A program made the translations under genes and the position numbers. From the NCBI GenBank assembly GCA_002334985.1, contig DDBY01000091.1:1-29852 (forward strand): 29,852 nt of DNA, in the 5' to 3' direction. The DNA comes from Micavibrio sp. UBA2020 (lineage in GTDB: Bacteria; Pseudomonadota; Alphaproteobacteria; Micavibrionales; UBA2020). The notes below the pieces were generated by a model. The model did no database searches. It saw only the letters and a list, made by a program, of their open reading frames with translations, and was not told where the DNA came from. This document shows positions 1-6,403 of this stretch, one piece after another (position 1 is the first letter of the stretch; each line of letters starts with the position of its first letter).

Positions 1-7
1 GGTGCAT

Positions 8-484
8 TTATCTGCCCACAAGCGACGGCACCAGCCCGAACAGGCTTTGCAGCACAGAACCCGTCTGCCGCCCCTGCGCCAGCGATTGCGCGACCATCTG
101 GTCGATGGTGATTTCCAGCGTGCGGCGGTCGAACGCATCGGTGCTTTCGCGCACCCCTACCTGCGCGGCGGTGTTATTGTGCACGATAACGTTGATGCCG
201 CCCGCGTCACCCCGCGCCGCCTGCGGCAGCAGGGATTGTTTTAAAACTTCCGCCAGTTCCGCTTTCAGCACGCGCGACAATTCCTGCGCGGCAATGCCGG
301 CGACACTGTCGCCGCTGCCGCTGCGCCCGCCCGCGGCGCTGCGTGCCTGCGTTTGCACGGCGCGGCCCAGACGTTCGAACCCTTCTTCGGCCAGCAGCTT
401 CAGACTGTCGTTCAGGCTACGGCTGCGCCCTTGCATGTCTTCAAGCGCGCGGGTGATATTTTCGGTATCCCTGTCGAAACTCAT
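8..484 (-). CDS. Short phage/GTA tape-measure-like tail protein (gp11 position)
   Basis: This 158-residue protein occupies the tape-measure position (RcGTA gp11) directly after the tail-assembly chaperone genes. Residues 1-75 are helical and charged, and 66-92 continue as an Ala/Leu-rich helix (RVLKAELAEVLKQSLL). The C-terminal part (INVIVHNNTAAQVGV, then an acidic segment with ITIDQMVAQSLAQG) matches in style the C-terminal domain seen at the end of many phage tape-measure proteins. In a siphovirus this protein sets tail length inside the tail tube. It is far shorter than ordinary tape measures, implying a very short tail or that only the end domain remains. The start is ATG at 484, overlapping the TGA of the preceding gene as ATGA. 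The stop (TAA, 8-10) is followed at once by an ATG at 7, probably the next tail gene, which leaves the window. Assignment rests mainly on position. Confidence 0.65.
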   Translation of the reverse strand: MSFDRDTENITRALEDMQGRSRSLNDSLKLLAEEGFERLGRAVQTQARSAAGGRSGSGDSVAGIAAQELSRVLKAELAEVLKQSLLPQAARGDAGGINVIVHNNTAAQVGVRESTDAFDRRTLEITIDQMVAQSLAQGRQTGSVLQSLFGLVPSLVGR

Positions 485-699
485 TTGATTTTGCCTTTTT
501 TGTTATTTTTCCTGCCGTGTGGTGGCGCGTCCGGAAAACGCGCGAGCATACCGTGCATGAAATCCGCCAGCGCTGCTGGGTTGGGGGCGGCTTCTGCGGC
601 GGGGGCGTGGTGCGCCGTCCATCCGGCATAGGCCTCCGCCAAATCGCGCAGCGAGGCGCGGCTGCAGACAATATCGGGCGGCCAGCCGAGCACGCCCAT
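481..699 (-). CDS. Small tail-assembly chaperone-like protein (gp10.1 position)
   Basis: This small protein (72 residues from the ATG at 699) sits between the gp10-like gene and the tape-measure-like gene. Its beginning, GVLGWPPD followed by a helix (LRDLAEAYAGW), resembles the short GTA/phage tail chaperone family whose members read roughly 'GLGLPPxxFWxLTPxEL'. Such proteins bind the tape measure during tail assembly. The tail ends in a basic stretch (GRKNNKKGKIK). No ribosome-binding site precedes the ATG at 699. The upstream in-frame codons (729 to 700) encode LNLPHLRGFF, which would fit the family's N-terminus, and a CTG at 729 overlaps the previous stop as CTGA, so the real start may lie there. 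The stop overlaps the next ATG as ATGA (481-484). The family call is from pattern memory and position. Confidence 0.6.
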   Translation of the reverse strand: MGVLGWPPDIVCSRASLRDLAEAYAGWTAHHAPAAEAAPNPAALADFMHGMLARFPDAPPHGRKNNKKGKIK

Positions 700-725
700 G
701 AAAAACCCGCGCAGGTGGGGCAGGT

Positions 726-1079
726 TCAGCCGCCGGCCTGCACCGGCGCGCGCTCCCCCTCTTCGCGTTCCACCGCTATATCGATGCGCGACAGCGGCGT
801 TAAAACCGCGGCCAGAATTTCGGTCACGATTTTAACGGCGTTCAAGGTCAGCAAATAACTTTCAAGCGCTTCGTCTTTCATGTCGCAGCCGCCGTGGCGG
901 TAAATGGCGCGCAGCAGCTTTATCAGCGTGCCATGCGCCGCCTCGCCCGCCAGCACAGTGGCGGCAAGGGCGTAAAGGCTGCCCGCTTCCGTCTCCATAA
1001 CCTCGACCAGCGCGAGTGTCAGGGGCAGGGGCAAGCATCCATCCGGCAGGGGTAGGCTCAGCGCGGGCAGGTGGCTCAT
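726..1079 (-). CDS. GTA gp10-like tail-assembly chaperone
   Basis: This 117-residue protein follows the tail tube gene. Its central segment, LPLTLALVEVMETEAGSLYALAATVLAGE...LIKLLRAIYRHGGC, matches the pattern of GTA gp10 / phage TAC_11 proteins (LTLGALAELE-x-AGSLxAL...VLxLLxAGLRGGG). These are small helical chaperones that act between tail tube and tape measure. The C-terminal half is another helix (YLLTLNAVKIVTEILAAVLTPL) and a charged tail. Start ATG at 1079 overlaps the TGA of the tail tube gene as ATGA, so the two are translationally coupled. A shorter protein of similar flavour occurs between portal and fibre (9585-9971). Confidence 0.7.
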   Translation of the reverse strand: MSHLPALSLPLPDGCLPLPLTLALVEVMETEAGSLYALAATVLAGEAAHGTLIKLLRAIYRHGGCDMKDEALESYLLTLNAVKIVTEILAAVLTPLSRIDIAVEREEGERAPVQAGG

Positions 1080-1498
1080 GCCTCACCCGCCGCTGTAAAA
1101 ACGCCGTCCCCTGCGCGCAGCAGGGTGACGCCGAATGTTTCCAGCCCGTCGAAACTGCCGCCGCGGTTATAGCTTTCGACCACAAACGGCGCGCCATAGC
1201 TGTCGCCATTCGGGAATTGCAAAAGAAAATGGCACGCCGCACGGCTGAAGGCGAGGGCGCGCAGGGATTCTTCGGCGGCGCTGTCTTTGAATATACCTTC
1301 AAGACGGAGGCTCAGGCTTTGCACACCCGCCGCCGCGTTCAAAACCTGTATGCCGCCGTCGGCCATGCTGGTTGCATCGGCGCTTTGGTTATTGACGGTC
1401 ATGGCGACCGTGCGCGCAGCGCCGATGGCGGTGAAGGTTTCGTCTTCCGCGCCGTCACCGATTTTCAAAAGCAGGTCGCGGCCTTTCTGGCTGGGCAT
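1076..1498 (-). CDS. Major tail tube protein, TP901-1 / RcGTA gp9 type
   Basis: The protein is the subunit of the tail tube through which DNA passes. The N-terminus MPSQKGRDLLLKIGDG is the hallmark start of the TP901-1-type tail protein family, usually 'M-AQKGRDLLLKI'. Later blocks (VQSLSLRLEGIFKDSAAEESLRALAF and the C-terminal GSFDGLETFGVTLLRAGDGVF) follow the same family layout, including the FKDxA motif. The length of 140 residues is normal. I chose ATG 1498, not the upstream in-frame ATG at 1510, because GGAGGAG ends 4 bases before 1498 and the conserved N-terminus begins there. The order tail terminator, tube, gp10 matches RcGTA. Confidence 0.9.
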   Translation of the reverse strand: MPSQKGRDLLLKIGDGAEDETFTAIGAARTVAMTVNNQSADATSMADGGIQVLNAAAGVQSLSLRLEGIFKDSAAEESLRALAFSRAACHFLLQFPNGDSYGAPFVVESYNRGGSFDGLETFGVTLLRAGDGVFTAAGEA

Positions 1499-1538
1499 GG
1501 GCTCCTCCATTTATCTGTATGACTAGGGGTATGAAAAC

Positions 1539-1958
1539 TTAAACGACGGGCTCCACCATCAGGCGGTATTCCATTTGCGCATGGCGCGTGCGCCCGTCGG
1601 CGGCCAGGCCGCAAACGGTGCCTGTCTGGCGGCACAGCACCACCACATGCCCCGCGACGTTCAGCGCACCGTCTTCAAGCGCGTCCGCGCAGGCGGCCAT
1701 GATACGCTTGGCTTCGCGCTGCCCGTCTTCGCGGCTGTAAATATGCAGCGTCAGGCGGATATCGTGGGCTTCGGTGGTCTGTGTGTCTTCTGGAGCGCTT
1801 TGCATCGCCCCGATGACGATATAGGGAAAAGCGGCATCCGGCGGCACGCTGTCATACACGCTGCCAGCGCCCGCGGCCAGAAAGGCGCAAAGCGGGCTGT
1901 TTTCGGTCAATTTGGCGTAAAGGGCGGATTGCAGGTGCCAAAACGTCTCGCTCGACAT
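1539..1958 (-). CDS. Tail terminator / completion protein (DUF3168, gp8)
   Basis: This 139-residue protein carries the DUF3168 pattern: an N-terminal helix (ETFWHLQSALYAKLTEN), then VYDSVPPDAAFPYIVIGAMQ, a strand-rich centre (IRLTLHIYSREDGQREAKRIMAACADAL) and a C-terminal strand (HAQMEYRLMVEPV). RcGTA gp8 belongs to this family, which caps the tail tube at its junction with the head. ATG 1958 is preferred over the GTG at 1979 because AAGGAA lies 4 bases upstream of it. It is followed by the tail tube gene after a 40-base gap. It is separated from its usual neighbour, the head-tail adaptor, by two unrelated genes (2110-3325). Confidence 0.85.
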   Translation of the reverse strand: MSSETFWHLQSALYAKLTENSPLCAFLAAGAGSVYDSVPPDAAFPYIVIGAMQSAPEDTQTTEAHDIRLTLHIYSREDGQREAKRIMAACADALEDGALNVAGHVVVLCRQTGTVCGLAADGRTRHAQMEYRLMVEPVV

Positions 1959-2000
1959 AAAGTTCCTTATCTCCGCCACTACATGGCGCGGCGGCAGGGT

Positions 2001-2029
2001 TTGAAAAAAACAGACAAAAAGCTTATTCT
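2001..2029 (+). promoter_or_regulatory. Sigma-70-like promoter for the Sel1-repeat gene
   Basis: TTGAAA (2001-2006) and TATTCT (2024-2029) are separated by exactly 17 bases in an A/T-rich patch that contrasts with the GC-rich surroundings. Transcription would start near 2036, giving a leader of about 75 bases before the ATG at 2110. It would let the plus-strand gene be expressed independently of the minus-strand phage operon. Confidence 0.5.
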
Positions 2030-2109
2030 TGAAGAAGGGCGCTTTTCAGATTCTTTGTCACATACATTATCCGGCGCGCTGCCCTGCGCGCGCACGGACG
2101 GGGGTTCCT

Positions 2110-2898
2110 ATGCGTTTCAAGGTATTGATGCTGGTCATGGCTTTTGTTGTCGCGCTGCCGGTTGCGGCCATGGCGGATTTTCTTGAAGGCAAAAAATCCT
2201 ACGACGCCAAAAACTGGCGCCGCGCCATCGTGCAGCTGCGCCCGCTCGCCGAACAGGGCGATGCGCGCGCGATGGTTCTGCTCGGCAACATGTACGCCGA
2301 AGGTCACGGCGTCGGCAAAGACACAACCGAAGCTTTCCTGCTTTACCACCGCGCGGCGGAGCGTAACAACGCCGATGCCATGCTGGCCACGGCCGCGCTC
2401 TATCAGGTGGGCGACGGCATTCCTGTGAACACGCGCCTGGCTATTTTGTGGTACGAACGTGCGGCGAAGCTTGGCCACCAGACATCCGCTTTTTTCTATG
2501 CCACGCACATGTATCAGGGCAGCAAGGGCGAAACATTCGATATCAAGCCCGACCATGTGACGGCTTATAAATGGTTCCGCATCGCCGCGCGCGGCCGCGG
2601 CAACCCGCGCCTTGCCAAAGCAGCCGATACAATGGCGGAGCGCCTGCGCACGCAGCTGCATTATAACGATGTAGAAGTCGCCGACCGCGAAGTTGCCGAA
2701 TGGGTGCCCACAGACCCGCGTAACCTCGGCCCGCTGCCCGAAGAAATCGTTGCGGCCGATACCCCTGCGCCTGAAGAAAAATCTTCCGAAGAAAAGCCGG
2801 CTGAAGAAAAACCTGCAGGCAGCGACGCAAAGCCCGCGCTGAAGCAAGAGCCCAAACAAGAGCCGGGGCAAGAGCCGGGGCAAGATAAAGCGCCCTGA
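2110..2898 (+). CDS. Secreted Sel1-repeat (TPR-like) protein
   Basis: This 262-residue protein has a signal peptide (MRFKVLMLVMAFVVALPVAAMA, residues 1-22) and therefore probably acts in the periplasm or outside the cell. Residues about 30-160 hold three Sel1-like repeats, recognisable by AIVQLRPLAEQGDARAMVLL...YAEGHGVGKD, AFLLYHRAAERNNADAMLATAALYQVG and AILWYERAAKLGHQTSAFFYATHMYQG. These helical repeats bind other proteins. Residues about 215-262 form a Glu/Lys/Pro-rich disordered tail. I chose ATG 2110 because the signal peptide begins there; a TTG at 2029 adds 27 unlikely residues. It is the only plus-strand gene inside the phage-like operon and looks like a host gene inserted between the head-tail adaptor and tail terminator genes. 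Its partner is unknown. Confidence 0.85.
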   Translation: MRFKVLMLVMAFVVALPVAAMADFLEGKKSYDAKNWRRAIVQLRPLAEQGDARAMVLLGNMYAEGHGVGKDTTEAFLLYHRAAERNNADAMLATAALYQVGDGIPVNTRLAILWYERAAKLGHQTSAFFYATHMYQGSKGETFDIKPDHVTAYKWFRIAARGRGNPRLAKAADTMAERLRTQLHYNDVEVADREVAEWVPTDPRNLGPLPEEIVAADTPAPEEKSSEEKPAEEKPAGSDAKPALKQEPKQEPGQEPGQDKAP

Positions 2899-2908
2899 TA
2901 CGCGGCGC

Positions 2909-3325
2909 TTATATCTCCTCCCCCATGACGCGCCAGCTGCCGATAAAAAGGGCGTAGCTGCCCTTCGTCGCGTCTTGTGTGCTGCGCGTGAGGGCGGCTT
3001 TCAGTAAAAACCACTTCACCGCGCAGGCCGCGATATAGCAGGCGGCAAAGGCGTAGGTTTGCAAAACAATCATCATCACGGCGGCAAATAAAACCGGCAT
3101 GGCGTAGCGCAACCGTGCGCGGCCGTTTGCGGGGCGAAACGCGCGCAAAAGCCGCGGGGTATCCGGCGTGCCGCCGCTCTGCCGCCAGTCGTGCGGCGGC
3201 GGAATATCCGCGCCCAGCGGTAATAGCGGCAGCAGTGCGCGCAAATCTTCAATCATTGCGCGGTGTTCAAAACGGTGGAAAAACGCCATGGCGTAAACCA
3301 GCAGCATGAAAACAAAAAACATCAT
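2909..3325 (-). CDS. Membrane protein of unknown function
   Basis: This 138-residue protein is not recognised. Residues 1-16 (MMFFVFMLLVYAMAFF) form a hydrophobic N-terminal segment that is either a membrane anchor or a signal peptide. Residues about 74-110 form one or two further membrane segments (YAMPVLFAAVMMIVLQTYAF then AACYIAACAVKWFLL). The central loop (about 17-73) is charged and Pro-rich. ATG 3325 is the sensible start because residues upstream of it are of low-complexity shadow type, but no strong ribosome-binding site is visible. It lies between the head-tail adaptor and the convergent Sel1 gene, with only 10 bases between the two stop codons. It is not part of the usual GTA or phage head-tail set. 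Confidence 0.55.
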   Translation of the reverse strand: MMFFVFMLLVYAMAFFHRFEHRAMIEDLRALLPLLPLGADIPPPHDWRQSGGTPDTPRLLRAFRPANGRARLRYAMPVLFAAVMMIVLQTYAFAACYIAACAVKWFLLKAALTRSTQDATKGSYALFIGSWRVMGEEI

Positions 3326-3366
3326 GCACCCATTTTGCCTGTGCCGCTGTTGCCGCGCAAGGCATC

Positions 3367-3717
3367 TTAAAGCGGCCGCACCGTCGTCTCCAGCCACAAA
3401 AAACGGCCGTCATCCGCCGCAGGGCGCACGGAAATAATTTCATATCCGGTATGCGCCGCCGTATCGACCAGCCGCATGCCTGCGCCAATGTCCGCGCGTG
3501 CGCGAATACGCAGGCGGCGGGTAATGTTTTCTTCAAGGCGGTGGCTTTGCAATTTCTCGCCCCCGCCGGCGGTTTCTATGGCCACATAAACCAGCGGATG
3601 CAGGGCGGCATCTTGCCAGACAGTATGCCACCCGCCGCCGCCATCGGGCGTTTTCAGCGCATTTTGCAGCCTGAGCGCATGGCGCAATGCGCCGATACCT
3701 TGATTATTCTCCGTCAT
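3367..3717 (-). CDS. Head-tail adaptor / stopper (SPP1 gp16-like, gp7)
   Basis: This 116-residue protein follows the connector with an ATGA overlap (ATG 3717, stop of connector 3714-3716). The strand-rich sequence with GGGGWHTVWQDAALHPLVYVAIETAGGGEKLQSHRLEENITRRLRIRARADIGAGMRLVDTAAH...EIISVRPAADDGRFLWLETTVRP follows the phage head-tail joining family, where a beta barrel closes the head after packaging and receives the tail. Size and position equal RcGTA gp7. Downstream come the unrelated membrane and Sel1 genes instead of the expected tail terminator. Confidence 0.85.
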   Translation of the reverse strand: MTENNQGIGALRHALRLQNALKTPDGGGGWHTVWQDAALHPLVYVAIETAGGGEKLQSHRLEENITRRLRIRARADIGAGMRLVDTAAHTGYEIISVRPAADDGRFLWLETTVRPL

Positions 3718-4355
3718 GCCAGCCTCATCATGCGAAAGGGGCGGAACAAGATGCCCGCGCCCGAAAGCTCCAATGCCCGCTCCGGCGCATCGCCGCGGTT
3801 TTCGTACATATAAGCGGCCATCTGTTTCATGCCCTGCCGCAGCATCGCGGGCACGGCCTGCGGCGTGGTGCCAAATCCGGCGGTATAGCGGATTTCAATG
3901 CCGTTGGCGCGGCGCTCCGGCACCGGTGGGGCGGCAGCGTTTTGCAGCAAAATCCGCCCCGGGCGGCGCAGCGTATCGGCGTAGTAATGCGCAGGGTCAA
4001 AAGGCGCGGCGGTATTTGCGGCGTTATAAATATAAATGCCCTCTACCGCGCAAAGCGGCGGGCGCGGCAGCATGAGGGCCTTGGGCACGCTGCTGCGGAC
4101 ACCGTCGCGCACGCCATCCCACCAGCCGCTGTTTTCGCTGCCCGGCCAGCAATCCAGCCACAGGCTATACCCGCGGTTAATCAGCGCAAGGCCGGTCATT
4201 TGTTCGCAGGCCATGCGCGCAGTGGCAATCAGCCCCGCAATCAGGGCGTCTTCCGCATCGTGGCTGACGCGCAGGTGCAGGCGCGTTTCCTCCAGCGTCA
4301 GCGGCTCCGCCCCCGCAGGGACGGTTTCCACCAGATGATAGGCGGGTGTGGTCAT
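3714..4355 (-). CDS. Head-tail connector protein (phage gp6-like)
   Basis: This 213-residue protein has the gp6-like connector layout. The N-terminal block VETVPAGAEPLTLEETRLHLRVSHDAEDALIAGLIATARMACEQMTGLALINRGY is the family signature: a short strand, an LxLEExRxHLRV motif and a helix of ARxxxExxTG type. A strand-rich middle follows, and the C-terminus has IRYTAGFGTTPQAVPAMLRQGMKQMAAYMYENRGD, the YxAGFG...VPxxLRxAxxxLxAxxYxxR motif. It forms a ring below the portal. ATG 4355 is preceded by ACGGAG. A terminator lies immediately upstream, so its expression depends on read-through or an unseen promoter. Confidence 0.9.
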   Translation of the reverse strand: MTTPAYHLVETVPAGAEPLTLEETRLHLRVSHDAEDALIAGLIATARMACEQMTGLALINRGYSLWLDCWPGSENSGWWDGVRDGVRSSVPKALMLPRPPLCAVEGIYIYNAANTAAPFDPAHYYADTLRRPGRILLQNAAAPPVPERRANGIEIRYTAGFGTTPQAVPAMLRQGMKQMAAYMYENRGDAPERALELSGAGILFRPFRMMRLA

Positions 4356-4393
4356 GGTTTTCTCCGTTGCGCGGGCGCAATCTGCGTTGGTTG

Positions 4394-4429
4394 AAAAAAA
4401 CAGGCGGGGCAGCGGTGTGCCGCCCCGCC
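4394..4429 (-). terminator. Intrinsic terminator between capsid genes and connector gene
   Basis: On the minus strand GGCGGGGC (4429-4422) pairs perfectly with GCCCCGCC (4410-4403) around an 11-base loop, followed after two bases by seven T residues (4400-4394). It lies 43 bases past the stop of the 4472-4921 gene and 38 bases before the connector start. It should reduce transcription of connector and tail genes relative to capsid genes. Confidence 0.75.
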
Positions 4430-4471
4430 CGCAGAGGGGAGGAGGCTTCGGTCAAAAAAGCGAAAGTGGCC

Positions 4472-4921
4472 TTAGCTGTTATCGACCGGCGCTTGCGCGG
4501 GGTTCGCGGCCAGTGCCAGCATGGCGACCTGAATACCTTCGCTCAAGCCCTGCGCCTGCGCGGTGATGCGCACAAAACGCTTGCCGCCGCTATATTCGAC
4601 GGCATATCGGGTATCGGCTTCGGCATTGCTGTCCACGCGTTTGAAAACGCCGCTGACGAGGCTCATGTCCGGCTTCACGTCAATGTCCGTGCAGGCGGCG
4701 AAGGCGGCGGGCGCGCCGGCGCCGTTATCTTCCGCATGTTCGATTTTAAGGTCGATATAGACGGACGCGCCCAGCGTATCCGCCGTATCGCCCAGAAGCA
4801 CCGCCACGGCCAGCGCGCCGATGCCCTGCATATCGATGGTTTCGCTGACAATGCTGCCGCTGGTCAGCGTTTGCGGCGCCGCGATTTGCGACATGCCGAT
4901 GTTGTGAATAATGTCATGCAT
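4472..4921 (-). CDS. Probable virion accessory (head decoration-like) protein
   Basis: This 149-residue protein lies between the major capsid and connector genes. It is strand-rich, with blocks such as GSIVSETIDMQGIGALAVAVLLGDTADTLGASVYIDLKIEHAEDNG and YAVEYSGGKRFVRITAQAQGLSEGIQVAMLALAANP. This is the layout of small beta-sandwich phage proteins encoded near capsid genes ('GxxIDxxGxxxxxxxxxxG...LEESDD...GxKRYVRxxxT'), often annotated as hypothetical virion or decoration proteins. That similarity is from memory. Two ATGs, 4927 and 4921, follow AAAGGA; the first is only 2 bases from it while the second is 8 bases away, so I chose 4921. The structured leader at 4951-5023 lies upstream and a terminator downstream. 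Confidence 0.65.
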   Translation of the reverse strand: MHDIIHNIGMSQIAAPQTLTSGSIVSETIDMQGIGALAVAVLLGDTADTLGASVYIDLKIEHAEDNGAGAPAAFAACTDIDVKPDMSLVSGVFKRVDSNAEADTRYAVEYSGGKRFVRITAQAQGLSEGIQVAMLALAANPAQAPVDNS

Positions 4922-4950
4922 GGTCATAGTCCTTTCGCAAGAAAAAGAAG

Positions 4951-5023
4951 CCGGAAGGCGCGCGCAAACCATGCGGTCAAAACCGCAGGGGTGCGTGGGG
5001 CGGGGCCGCGCGCGGCCTTCCGG
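4951..5023 (-). other. Long stem-loop between major capsid and accessory genes
   Basis: The arms CCGGAAGGCGCGCGC (4951-4965) and GCGCGCGGCCTTCCGG (5008-5023) pair over about 15 base pairs with one bulged base. Inside sits a second perfect hairpin, TGCGGT / ACCGCA (4972-4987). On the minus strand the structure follows the capsid stop (5078) and is followed by a T-rich stretch (4950-4941), then the ribosome-binding site of the next gene. It could attenuate transcription or stabilise the capsid mRNA 3' end. Confidence 0.55.
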
Positions 5024-5077
5024 TGTGCGCGGCGCAATTTTACGCGCGCACAGGGGGAACGCTCATCGGGCAAGGGG

Positions 5078-6367
5078 TCAGCTTGCCGCGAATTTCATCA
5101 GCTTCAGCGCTTCGAAATTCACCACATCGCCGCCCACACGTTTGGTCGTGTAGAATTTGACGTAGGGCTTGGCGGTGAAACTGTCGCGCAGGATGCGGAT
5201 GCCCTGCCTGTCAACAATCTGGTACCCCGCGCCGAAATCGCCGAAGGCGATAGACAGGCTGCCTGCCGCAATATCCGGCATATCTTCCGCCTCGACCACG
5301 TTAAAGCCGAGCAGCGTACCGCCCTGCTTCATTTGAAAATCGGGCTGCCAGATATAGTTATCGTTGCCGTCCTTGAGCTTGCGCACTTCGGCCAGGGTCG
5401 AGCGTTTCATCATGAAAACCGCCTTTTCGCGGTAAGCGGATTTCAGCGCATAAACAAGGCTGATAAGCGCATCGCCGGGGTTTTCATCAGCAAAAGCGCC
5501 GCTGCCACCCGACAAGACCTGTTCGATGACCGAAAACCCGCCGGCCGCCGGCGTGCCTGCCGCATAAGTCAGAAACCCGCGCGGTTTTTTGACGCCGTTG
5601 CCGGTAACAAAAGATTCGTTTTCCATGCGCGCCAGACGCTCCGCAATTTTCGCGGCCAGCCATTCCTCGACATTGAACAGGCTATCGTCGAGAAGTTTTT
5701 GCGTTGCGCGCGGCTCGGCATATTGTTCGTGCACGGGAATGCGGTATTCGCCGATTTTGGGGGCGGAGGTTTCGGGGCGCGCCTCGCTTTCGCCCACCCA
5801 GCCGGATGTGGCTTCGTTGAGGTCGTGGATGCCCTCAAGCGCGTCGGTGCCGATGGTGATGACGCTGGCCACCTGCCGCATGGGCGATGTTTCGCGCACC
5901 AGCTGCGCAATGCGCCCTGACAGGTCGGGGGTGACCGTATAGCCGCCATCGGGGTCCGAGCCTGCCGACAGCGCCTTGATTTCATCCACGCCGCCGCCCG
6001 CGTTATTTTTGCGCAGGTAACTGCGCAGCGCGGATTTATACTGGCGGTATCCGTCGATACCGAGGTCGTGGTCGATGCGGCCCTTGCGCTCGCGCATGAA
6101 AAGGTCGGCTTCGCCCCACTCGTCGCCGCCGCTTTGTGCGGGGCTGCGGCAAAGCGCGGTCTCGATTTGCTCCACGCGGCGTTTGGCGGCGTCGGCGGCG
6201 TCGATGGCGCGGCTGACATCGCCGTTCAGGCGGTTGACCTTCATTTCGGTCAGCGGGTCGGCGCTGCCGCGGCGCTCAATCTCGCGCAGGCGCTGGTCGT
6301 TGGCTTCTTTAAAGGCTTCAAAAGCGCGGCCGAGGTCATAAACGGCCGAGCGGACATCCTGTGTCAT
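5078..6367 (-). CDS. Major capsid protein, HK97 fold
   Basis: The protein builds the icosahedral shell. From the second ATG it has 429 residues. Residues 1-75 are a charged helical N-arm (YDLGRAFEAFKEANDQRLREIERR...VNRLNGDVSRAIDAADAAKRRVEQIE), the scaffolding delta domain removed by the protease. The shell domain starts near residue 130 with GSDPDGGYTVTPDLSGRIAQLVRETSPMRQVASVITIG, a classical HK97-family block. Later signature blocks are ESFVTGNGVKKPRGFLTYAAG, LVYALKSAYREKAVFMMKRSTLAEVRKLKD and GTLLGFNVVEAEDMPDIAAGSLSIAFGDF. ATG 6367 lies 7 bases after AAGGA, whereas ATG 6373 lies only 1 base after it. It follows the protease gene as in HK97 and RcGTA. Confidence 0.95.
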   Translation of the reverse strand: MTQDVRSAVYDLGRAFEAFKEANDQRLREIERRGSADPLTEMKVNRLNGDVSRAIDAADAAKRRVEQIETALCRSPAQSGGDEWGEADLFMRERKGRIDHDLGIDGYRQYKSALRSYLRKNNAGGGVDEIKALSAGSDPDGGYTVTPDLSGRIAQLVRETSPMRQVASVITIGTDALEGIHDLNEATSGWVGESEARPETSAPKIGEYRIPVHEQYAEPRATQKLLDDSLFNVEEWLAAKIAERLARMENESFVTGNGVKKPRGFLTYAAGTPAAGGFSVIEQVLSGGSGAFADENPGDALISLVYALKSAYREKAVFMMKRSTLAEVRKLKDGNDNYIWQPDFQMKQGGTLLGFNVVEAEDMPDIAAGSLSIAFGDFGAGYQIVDRQGIRILRDSFTAKPYVKFYTTKRVGGDVVNFEALKLMKFAAS

Positions 6368-6403
6368 GGTCATATCCTTTTGTTTCGGGTAAGGGGAAAG
6401 GTT

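Noticed and set aside
1..7. Start of the next tail gene (ATG at 7 on the minus strand)
   Set aside because: Only two codons lie in the window; likely real because it follows the TAA directly, but it cannot be supported as a feature.
2029..2109. Longer Sel1 protein from a TTG at 2029
   Set aside because: The extra residues would bury the signal peptide, and the TTG overlaps the -10 box of the predicted promoter.
4346..5920. Plus-strand open frame of 524 codons antisense to capsid and accessory genes
   Set aside because: It overlaps the clearly recognisable capsid gene, has shadow composition (Arg, His, Ala) and no ribosome-binding site or motifs.
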